11,773 nt of DNA from assembly GCA_014860725.1 (NCBI GenBank), contig JACZJD010000115.1, positions 1-11,773 of the forward strand, given 5' to 3'. The notes below the pieces were generated by a model, which was not told where the DNA came from, made no database searches, and saw only the letters and a program-made list of their open reading frames with translations. Positions within the stretch are counted from its first letter, which is position 1. The number at the start of each line of letters is the position of its first letter. The stretch comes from Aquamicrobium sp. (GTDB lineage Bacteria > Pseudomonadota > Alphaproteobacteria > Rhizobiales > Rhizobiaceae). Below, piece after piece: positions 1 to 4,952 of this stretch. Both the position numbers and the translations under genes were made by a program.

Positions 1-419
1 GGCTCGGCGAGCGTGGCGTCGGGCGGCAGGTCGGAGGCCTCGCGGCCGTCGATGCGGATCGAGATGGTGCCGCCGTAGCGGCCTTCGGCGTAGAGCGCGG
101 CCAGCAGACGCCGGTAGTCGCCGCGCGCCTTGGCGATCAGCCCGGCCGCGCCCGAGGCCGGCTCGTCGCGGTCGGCCCACAGCGTCGAGGCGCCCTTGAG
201 GCGCTTCTCGACGTCCTCGTCGGCGACGGCGAACTCGACCTCATAATGCTGCGGGTCGCCGATGGTGAGGTCTTCCTCGGCCTGCGTGCGCGAGCCGAAG
301 AGCTTGATGCCGAAGATCTCGAAAGCGTGCGCAGGGAGCGGCGCGGCGGCGAGCGCAGCGCAGAAGGCAGCGAGCATGAACCGGGAGGGGCGCCGGAAAA
401 GCGGGCTCTGCACGGTCAA
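1..419 (-). CDS. tamA: TamA, outer-membrane translocation/assembly protein (partial, C-terminal part outside window)
   Basis: This is a BamA/TamA (Omp85) family protein. With inner-membrane-anchored TamB it inserts autotransporters and other beta-barrels into the outer membrane. About 139 codons are visible. They encode a signal peptide (residues 1-32, cleavage after PLPAHA) and a first POTRA-like segment with FEIFGIKLFG just after cleavage, then the helix DYRRLLAALYAEGRYGG and a strand with ISIRIDGREA. This opening is typical of alphaproteobacterial TamA. The remaining POTRA domains and the 16-strand barrel would lie left of base 1. I chose a TTG start at 419 because AGGAG lies 5 bases upstream (425-429) and because it gives the signal peptide a basic n-region (FRRPSR). 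The in-frame ATG at 377 would remove those arginines, and GTG at 413 is also possible. tamB usually follows in the same operon and should lie to the left. The family is fairly certain and the start less so. Confidence 0.82.
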   Translation of the reverse strand, partial: MTVQSPLFRRPSRFMLAAFCAALAAAPLPAHAFEIFGIKLFGSRTQAEEDLTIGDPQHYEVEFAVADEDVEKRLKGASTLWADRDEPASGAAGLIAKARGDYRRLLAALYAEGRYGGTISIRIDGREASDLPPDATLAE

Positions 420-589
420 GTCTACTCCTAACTGCTCTCGACATGCGAAGCCTGAACCCCGCATCGCGCCCGTCGGCCATTGTCCGCCGACACGGTTAAC
501 AGTGCCTTGCCGCCACAGGATTTCGCCTGCCCCGGCACCCCGGATAAAACAGACGCACCCGGCGGGCAACCCCTTGCGGCGAAGGCCGG

Positions 590-611
590 CGCGAAGAAGC
601 CGCTTTTCGCG
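590..611 (+). other. Hairpin in the tamA / 95-aa gene intergenic region
   Basis: CGCGAAGA and TTTTCGCG pair as an 8-bp stem (one G-T pair) around the loop AGCCGC. No T-run follows on the plus strand, so it is not a classical terminator. It lies upstream of the promoter-like site of the 95-residue gene. Its role is unknown. The rest of 420-688 holds no supportable gene. Confidence 0.3.
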
Positions 612-621
612 ACGTTATGTC

Positions 622-649
622 TTTCCATTGCGCCGCGGCCGGCTACATA
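622..649 (+). promoter_or_regulatory. Weak promoter candidate for the 95-aa secreted protein
   Basis: TTTCCA (622-627), a 16-base spacer and TACATA (644-649) lie 39 bases upstream of the chosen ATG. The -35 match is poor. The only added support is that the same 11 bases, TGTCTTTCCAT, precede the DUF1194 gene with the same spacing to a TA-rich -10-like box (7570-7601). Confidence 0.25.
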
Positions 650-688
650 TGCGGCAAGAGACCCATATCGAAGTGGAAAGGGAAGGCG

Positions 689-976
689 ATGCTGTTTCGA
701 TCGGCGGTGACGGCGGCCGTGCTGGCCGCGCTCTCGTCCGCGGCCCTGGCGCAGGCGAGACCGGATGCGCGCGGGATGACATGCGGCGACGTCCGCGCGC
801 TGATCGGCAGCCGCGGCGCCGTGGTCATGACCACGGGCCAGCATACCTACGACCGCTTCGTGGCTGGCACCGGCTACTGCGCGCTTCCCGAGGTGGCGCT
901 GCCGGTGGCGATCCGCACGCGCGACAGCGACAGCTGCGTGGTCTATGCCTGCCGGCCCGATCCTTTCGAGGAATGA
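689..976 (+). CDS. Small secreted four-cysteine protein of unknown function (95 aa)
   Basis: The function is unknown. The product begins with a clear Sec signal peptide (residues 1-21, LFRSAVTAAVLAALSSAALA, cleavage near ALA-QA). The mature part has about 74 residues and cysteines at 32, 64, 83 and 88, an arrangement suited to two disulfide bonds in the periplasm. Recognisable stretches are MTCGDVRALIGSRGAVVMTTG, TYDRFVAGTGYC and SCVVYACRPD. I believe similar short periplasmic proteins occur widely in rhizobia, but I cannot name a characterised member. The ATG at 689 is preferred over the upstream in-frame ATG at 617 because it follows a GGAAGG ribosome-binding site and places the signal peptide at the N-terminus. 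The last codons (PFEE-stop) are repeated after the stop as GPFEE-stop (see the repeat at 962-994). The gene is 98 bases upstream of the nitroreductase gene on the same strand. Confidence 0.75.
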   Translation: MLFRSAVTAAVLAALSSAALAQARPDARGMTCGDVRALIGSRGAVVMTTGQHTYDRFVAGTGYCALPEVALPVAIRTRDSDSCVVYACRPDPFEE

Positions 977-994
977 GGGCCGTTCGAGGAGTAA
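962..994 (+). repeat. Imperfect tandem duplication of the gene end (PFEE-stop, then GPFEE-stop)
   Basis: CCTTTCGAGGAATGA (962-976) is followed 18 bases later by CCGTTCGAGGAGTAA (980-994), with 12 of 15 bases identical. The repeat is in frame. The real 3' end reads P-F-E-E-TGA and the copy reads P-F-E-E-TAA, joined by a single GGG codon. Either the end was duplicated, or a TGA arose inside an older, six-codon-longer protein. Confidence 0.6.
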
Positions 995-1003
995 GCCGGG
1001 GAA

Positions 1004-1032
1004 TTGCCTGCCGCCGCGTGTTGGCCTATGCG
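1004..1032 (+). promoter_or_regulatory. Candidate promoter for the nitroreductase gene
   Basis: TTGCCT (1004-1009), a 17-base spacer and TATGCG (1027-1032) resemble a housekeeping-sigma promoter with a weak -10. Transcription would begin near 1039 and leave a leader of about 36 bases that contains the GAAAGG ribosome-binding site. Confidence 0.35.
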
Positions 1033-1074
1033 TTACGGCCTGATGAGGCGCGCCGCGCTCGCGAAAGGCTGTCA

Positions 1075-1785
1075 ATGCTGTCTCCCGACATGACCAAGCA
1101 CGAGACCGAAGTGACCGATATCGTCGACGAGGCGATCGTGTCGCGCCGCTCGGTGCGGGCGTTCCTGCCGACGCCGGTGCCGGACGAGACGGTGAAGGAC
1201 ATCCTGCGCGTCGCCTCGCGGGCGCCTTCGGGCACCAACATGCAGCCGTGGAAGGTCTATGTCGTCACCGGCGAGCGCAAGGCGGCGCTATCGCGCGCCA
1301 TCCTCGACAGCGGCATCCGCCCGGAGAAGATCGAGTGGGACGAGTACCGCTACTATCCCGACCAGTTCTTCGAGCCCTATCTGACCCGCCGGCGCACCGT
1401 CGGCTTCGCGCTCTACAGCCTGCTCGGGATCGGCCGCCGCGAGGTGGAGCGCATGCGCGCCCAGCACGACCGCAACTTCACCTTCTTCGACGCGCCGGTG
1501 GGCATGATCTTCACCATCGACCGGCGGCTGAACATCGGCTCGTGGCTCGACTACGGCATGTTCCTGGAGAACATCATGATCGCGGCGCGGGCGCGGGGGC
1601 TGCACACCTGCCCGCAGGCGGCTTTCGCGCCCTATCACCGCCAGATCAGGCCGCTGCTCGGCATTCCCGAGGAGGAGATGGTGGTGTGCGGCATGGCGCT
1701 CGGCCACGAGGACGAATCGAAGCCGGAGAACGCCCTGCGCAGCGAGCGCGCGCCGGTGGAGGAATTCGTCACCTTCGTGCGCTGA
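1075..1785 (+). CDS. FMN-dependent nitroreductase family protein (236 aa)
   Basis: This is a cytosolic oxidoreductase of the NfsB/PnbA-like nitroreductase superfamily. These proteins use FMN and NAD(P)H to reduce nitroaromatics, quinones or other acceptors, usually as homodimers. FMN-contact motifs are visible: SRRSVRAF (residues 23-30, phosphate binding), APSGTNMQPW (50-59) and GMALGHED near the C-terminus (about 206-213). The central LDYGMFLENIMIAARARGLHT segment is the dimer-core helix typical of the family. At 236 residues it fits the larger PnbA-like group. The frame stays open far upstream (to 262), but that part runs antisense through tamA and intergenic DNA and is not protein. ATG 1075 is chosen because GAAAGG (1063-1068) sits 6 bases upstream. 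ATG 1090 is an alternative with worse spacing. The physiological substrate cannot be inferred from the neighbours. Confidence 0.88.
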   Translation: MLSPDMTKHETEVTDIVDEAIVSRRSVRAFLPTPVPDETVKDILRVASRAPSGTNMQPWKVYVVTGERKAALSRAILDSGIRPEKIEWDEYRYYPDQFFEPYLTRRRTVGFALYSLLGIGRREVERMRAQHDRNFTFFDAPVGMIFTIDRRLNIGSWLDYGMFLENIMIAARARGLHTCPQAAFAPYHRQIRPLLGIPEEEMVVCGMALGHEDESKPENALRSERAPVEEFVTFVR

Positions 1786-1798
1786 GCGCCGGAGGCGC
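1786..1798 (+). other. Short GC hairpin directly after the nitroreductase stop codon
   Basis: GCGCC-GGA-GGCGC forms a 5-bp stem starting at the first base after TGA. A clear T-run is missing, so termination is uncertain. It may instead protect the mRNA end. Confidence 0.3.
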
Positions 1799-1803
1799 CG
1801 GCC

Positions 1804-1832
1804 TTGCCGCCGCCTTCTTGCTCGCCTAACAA
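1804..1832 (+). promoter_or_regulatory. Candidate promoter for the DUF3772 channel gene
   Basis: TTGCCG (1804-1809), a 17-base spacer and TAACAA (1827-1832) lie 22 bases before the ATG. The same -35 box, TTGCCG, is found before the 89-residue gene at 4428. The predicted start near 1839 gives a very short leader for ATG 1855 and about 28 bases for ATG 1867. Confidence 0.35.
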
Positions 1833-1854
1833 TGGCCTTTCCTGAGACCGAACG

Positions 1855-4416
1855 ATGCCGAGGCGCATGAAGCTGCCGGTTTCCCTTCTTTCGCGGCTCC
1901 TGCTCGTGCTTGCGCTCCTTGCCGGCGCGCTGGCGCCCGCGGCCGCGACGGCGCAGGAGAACGGCGGCTCCGACCGCGCCATCTCCATCGGGCCGGTGCG
2001 CGCGCCCGGCCCCGAGGTGGTGGCCGAGCAGCGCGAGAAGATAGGCCGCATCATCCGCGAGACCGACCGGCTCGAGACGCGCATGCGCGCCAATGTCGAG
2101 GACGACGGCGTGCTGGTCGAGGTCCGCAACACGCTCGACGGGCTGGCGCGCGACCTCATTGCGGCGGGCGTGGCGTTCCGGCCGCGCCTTGCCGCCATCA
2201 ACGAGCGCCTCGACGAGATCGGCCCGGCGCGGGGCGACGGCGAGCCGCCCGAACCGCCGGCGCTGACCGAGGAGCGGCAGGCCCTCATCGCGGAGAAGGC
2301 CGAGATCAACGCGCTGCTCGGCGAGGCCGAGACCGTGTCGCTGCGCATCAACCGGCTGATCGAGGAGATCGTCCAGATCCGCCGCGACCTCTTCGCCAAC
2401 ACGCTGTCGCGGCGCTACGACATCTCGGCGGCGATCAGCCCGGCTGTGCTGGGGGATTTCGCGGCCGAGGGCACCAAGGTCTACAACGCCGTCTCGTCCT
2501 GGCTGCGCTTCGTCTTCTCCTACAAGCTGTCGTCGGTGCTGCTCGCCACCTTCTACGCGCTCGTCGCCGCCGGTGTGCTGCTGATCGGCGGCCGGCGGCT
2601 CTTCGGCGACATGCTGCTCGCCGACCCGCACAAGGAGGAGCCGTCCTATCTCAACCGGCTCTCCGTCGCGTTCTGGTCGACGCTGCTTCCCTCGGCCGCG
2701 CTCGCCGTGTTCCTCGCCGCGACATGGTTCTTCTACAGCTATTACGGCGTGCTGCGGCGCGACATCGGCGAGATGATGGTGACGTTGTTCAACGTCATCG
2801 CCATCGTCTTCTTCATCTATCGCCTGTCGAGCGCCGTGTTCTCGCCGCGCAAGCCCAACTGGCGGCTGGTGCCGGTGCATACGGGCGCGGCGCGGGGGCT
2901 GTTCTGGCTCACCTGCGTCACGGCGCTGGTCACCGGCCTCGACTTCGTCGCCAGCAAGGTCAACCAGGTGATGGGCTCGCCGCTGTCGCTGACCGTGGCC
3001 AAGAGCTTCTTCGCGACGATCATCGTCGGCATCCTCGTCGTCGTCATCGGCCTGGTGCGCCCCTATACGGACGAGGCGGGCCGGCCGCGGCGCTGGCATC
3101 CGATGTTCCGGGCGCTCGCCTTCCTGCTCGGCGGCGGCACCATCCTCGCGGCGCTGCTCGGCTATATCGGCCTCGCCCGCTTCATCTCGCAGCAGATCGT
3201 CATCACCGGCGCGATCCTGGCGACGATGTATATCGGCTATCTCTCGGCCAGCGCGGTCTCGGAGGTCGGCGCCTTCGGGCGGACCAGCCTCGGCCGGCAG
3301 CTGCGCACGCGCTTCAACATGGACGAGGCGACCGAGGACCAGCTCGGCCTTGTCCTGTCCATCGTCATCAACCTCCTCGTGCTGGCCGTCGGCATCCCGC
3401 TCATCTTCCTGCAGTGGGGCTTCCAGTGGGGCGACATCCAGGCCTGGACCTACAACTTCGCCAACGAGGTCCGGATCGGCTCGATCTCGATCTCGCTGAT
3501 CGGAATCCTGAGCGGCATCCTGGTCTTCCTGATCGGCTATTTCGGCACGCGCGGCTTCCAGCGCTGGCTCGACGGCAAGGTCATGGCGCGCGGGCGCGTC
3601 GATGCCGGCGTGCGCAACTCGATCAGCACCGCCGTCGGCTATGCCGGCATCGCGCTCGCCGCGCTGATCGGCATTTCCGCCGCCGGCATCGACCTGTCGA
3701 ACCTGGCGCTGGTCGCGGGCGCGCTGTCGCTCGGCATCGGCTTCGGCCTGCAGAACATCGTCAACAACTTCGTCTCGGGCCTGATCCTGCTCGCCGAGCG
3801 ACCGTTCAAGGTCGGCGACTGGATCGTGGCCGGCGGCGTCGAGGGCAATGTGCGCAAGATTTCCGTGCGCGCGACCGAGATCGAGACCTTCCGCCGCCAG
3901 ACCGTGATCCTGCCCAACTCCGAGCTCATCAACGCCGCGGTCGGCAACTGGACGCTGCGCAACCGGCTCGGCCGCGTCGACGTTCCGGTGAACGTCGACG
4001 TCGGGAGCGACCCGCGCCACGTCCATGCGGTGCTGACCGAGATCATCGGCGAGCAGCAGGGCATATTGAAGAACCCGGCCCCTTCCGTGGATTTCTCCGG
4101 CTTCGCCGACGGCGCGCTCAACTTCGTCATCCGCGCCGTGGTGCCGGACATCACCGGCACGCTCGCCTTCACCAACGAGCTGCGTTTCAGGATCGTCGAG
4201 CGGTTCAGGGAGGAGGGCATCGAGATGCCGGCCTCCTCGCGCGAGCTGCAGCTGAAGGCGCCTCCGCCCGCGGTTCTCGCCGCGGCGCAGCCGGAGCAGG
4301 AGGGCGCGGCGAGGCCGGCCCGCAAGGGCAAGGCGGGAGAGGGCGCCGCGCAGGAGAAGAAGCCGCAGGAGAAGAAGCCGCCGGCGCCGACCGGCATGGA
4401 GACCGAGGGCGCCTGA
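1855..4416 (+). CDS. DUF3772 domain-containing MscS-type mechanosensitive channel (853 aa)
   Basis: This is a large inner-membrane channel of the MscS superfamily (MscK/YbiO-like architecture). It is expected to open under membrane tension and release solutes during osmotic downshock. A signal peptide (residues 1-34, ending near AAATA) is followed by a periplasmic helical region rich in Glu/Arg (about 45-200). That region holds the DUF3772 signature around LRINRLIEEIVQIRRDLF (163-180). About ten hydrophobic segments follow between 225 and 610. The pore helix is at 614-642 (LVAGALSLGIGFGLQNIVNN). The MscS beta domain begins with ILLAERPFKVGDWIVAGGVEG (644-664) and carries VILPNSELINAAVGNW, then the alpha/beta domain up to about 800. 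The last 50 residues are a disordered Ala/Pro/Lys/Glu tail with a tandem QEKKP repeat. The ATG at 1855 gives the n-region MPRRMK. ATG 1867 is an alternative. Confidence 0.92.
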   Translation: MPRRMKLPVSLLSRLLLVLALLAGALAPAAATAQENGGSDRAISIGPVRAPGPEVVAEQREKIGRIIRETDRLETRMRANVEDDGVLVEVRNTLDGLARDLIAAGVAFRPRLAAINERLDEIGPARGDGEPPEPPALTEERQALIAEKAEINALLGEAETVSLRINRLIEEIVQIRRDLFANTLSRRYDISAAISPAVLGDFAAEGTKVYNAVSSWLRFVFSYKLSSVLLATFYALVAAGVLLIGGRRLFGDMLLADPHKEEPSYLNRLSVAFWSTLLPSAALAVFLAATWFFYSYYGVLRRDIGEMMVTLFNVIAIVFFIYRLSSAVFSPRKPNWRLVPVHTGAARGLFWLTCVTALVTGLDFVASKVNQVMGSPLSLTVAKSFFATIIVGILVVVIGLVRPYTDEAGRPRRWHPMFRALAFLLGGGTILAALLGYIGLARFISQQIVITGAILATMYIGYLSASAVSEVGAFGRTSLGRQLRTRFNMDEATEDQLGLVLSIVINLLVLAVGIPLIFLQWGFQWGDIQAWTYNFANEVRIGSISISLIGILSGILVFLIGYFGTRGFQRWLDGKVMARGRVDAGVRNSISTAVGYAGIALAALIGISAAGIDLSNLALVAGALSLGIGFGLQNIVNNFVSGLILLAERPFKVGDWIVAGGVEGNVRKISVRATEIETFRRQTVILPNSELINAAVGNWTLRNRLGRVDVPVNVDVGSDPRHVHAVLTEIIGEQQGILKNPAPSVDFSGFADGALNFVIRAVVPDITGTLAFTNELRFRIVERFREEGIEMPASSRELQLKAPPPAVLAAAQPEQEGAARPARKGKAGEGAAQEKKPQEKKPPAPTGMETEGA
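4351..4380 (+). repeat. Perfect 15-base tandem repeat in the channel's C-terminal tail
   Basis: CAGGAGAAGAAGCCG occurs twice in a row and encodes QEKKP-QEKKP. In-frame units like this can gain or lose copies by slippage without breaking the protein. It lies outside the folded MscS domain. Confidence 0.8.
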
Positions 4417-4419
4417 GGT

Positions 4420-4438
4420 CCGTTCAGTTGCCGTTCAG
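4420..4438 (+). repeat. Direct repeat CCGTTCAG upstream of the 89-aa gene
   Basis: CCGTTCAG occurs at 4420-4427 and 4431-4438, an 11-base period of about one helical turn. The second copy overlaps the candidate -35 box. The spacing fits a protein binding site on one DNA face, but two 8-base copies are weak evidence. Confidence 0.35.
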
Positions 4439-4455
4439 CTTGGGGTCGATATATG
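4428..4455 (+). promoter_or_regulatory. Candidate promoter for the 89-aa periplasmic protein
   Basis: TTGCCG (4428-4433), a 16-base spacer and TATATG (4450-4455) make one of the better sigma-70-like promoters in the window. Transcription would start near 4462. That excludes the in-frame ATG at 4453 as a start and leaves a leader of about 55 bases. Confidence 0.5.
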
Positions 4456-4467
4456 TATGTCCGAAAA

Positions 4468-4501
4468 GGGGCGAAGCCCCGTTCCAACGGAGGCGGTGGA
4501 A
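4468..4501 (+). other. Two stem-loops in the leader of the 89-aa gene
   Basis: GGGGC-GAA-GCCCC (4468-4480) is a compact 5-bp hairpin. It is followed by TTCCA...TGGAA (4482-4486 and 4497-4501), which would place the purine-rich GGAGG (4489-4493) in its loop. GGAGG is 22 bases from the chosen ATG, too far for a normal ribosome-binding site. There is no T-run and it matches no riboswitch I know. Confidence 0.4.
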
Positions 4502-4515
4502 ACACCGACGAGCGG

Positions 4516-4785
4516 ATGAACAAGCTTCTTGTCGCCATGGCCGTCACGGTGGCGATCGCCACGCCCGCGGCGGCGTCGGCCGCGACGGTGACCAATCGCG
4601 ACGACACCGCGCACACGCTGATCGTCACCGAGGGCGGCGAGCAGGTCGAGCTGTCGATCGGCCCCGGCGAAAGCATCGAGATCTGCCCGACCGGCTGCTT
4701 CGTGACCATGCCCAACGGCGACCGCGAGGTGCTGACCGGCACCGAGCGGCTGGAGATCGAGGCGAGCCGCGGCAAGATCTTCTGA
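4516..4785 (+). CDS. Small periplasmic protein of unknown function (89 aa)
   Basis: I recognise this as a type of short exported protein found in rhizobia, but know no function for it. Residues 1-22 are a signal peptide (MNKLLVAMAVTVAIATPAAASA). The mature 67 residues begin ATVTNRDDTAHTLIV and look all-beta, with alternating polar and hydrophobic stretches, an SIGPGESIEIC turn, and a CPTGC pair (cysteines 57 and 61) that could form a disulfide or bind metal. The upstream in-frame ATG at 4453 would add 21 residues (with KGAKPRSNGGGG) before the signal peptide. It also lies within or before the predicted -10 box, so ATG 4516 is preferred. No good ribosome-binding site precedes it (only GAGCGG), which suggests modest or regulated translation. 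The gene has its own promoter candidate and ends at a strong terminator, so it is probably monocistronic. Confidence 0.75.
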   Translation: MNKLLVAMAVTVAIATPAAASAATVTNRDDTAHTLIVTEGGEQVELSIGPGESIEICPTGCFVTMPNGDREVLTGTERLEIEASRGKIF

Positions 4786-4809
4786 GCCTTATCGAGGCCG
4801 CCATTCGCG

Positions 4810-4834
4810 AGGCCGGGCCCATGCCCGGCCTTTT
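4810..4834 (+). terminator. Rho-independent terminator after the 89-aa gene
   Basis: AGGCCGGGC-CCAT-GCCCGGCCT is a perfect 9-bp stem with a 4-base loop, followed by TTTT and then CGCATTT. It lies 25 bases after the stop codon. It is the clearest terminator in the window. Confidence 0.85.
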
Positions 4835-4890
4835 CGCATTTCCGGACGCATGTCTGGTCCCGCCGCGTCGGCGCGATGTCGCAAACAGGC

Positions 4891-4920
4891 TTCGACCCGG
4901 CCGCCGCGCCGCCCTATAGT
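4891..4920 (+). promoter_or_regulatory. Candidate promoter for the FAD/GcvT gene
   Basis: TATAGT (4915-4920) is a good -10. TTCGAC (4891-4896), 18 bases upstream, is a poor -35, so an activator may be needed. Transcription would begin near 4927, which favours ATG 4953 over ATG 4935 as the start codon. Confidence 0.4.
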
Positions 4921-4952
4921 CGGCTCCCACAACCATGTCGGAGCAGGGGTCC

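Noticed and set aside
262..1074. A 270-residue N-terminal extension of the nitroreductase
   Set aside because: The frame is open by chance. It runs antisense through tamA and overlaps the 95-residue gene in another frame. Family homology starts near 1075, where a ribosome-binding site exists.
1288..4026. A 912-codon open frame on the minus strand opposite the nitroreductase and channel genes
   Set aside because: It is an antisense shadow of two well-supported genes. Its translation is Asp/Arg/Glu/His/Gln-rich without recognisable domain, motif or ribosome-binding site, as expected for GC-rich antisense frames.
4453..4515. Earlier ATG for the 89-aa protein
   Set aside because: It lies within the predicted -10 box and would put 21 polar residues in front of a clean signal peptide.
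2724..4919. A 731-codon plus-strand frame overlapping the channel and 89-aa genes
   Set aside because: It is an out-of-frame shadow, very rich in Arg/His/Pro/Ala, that crosses a terminator and a promoter and has no motif.
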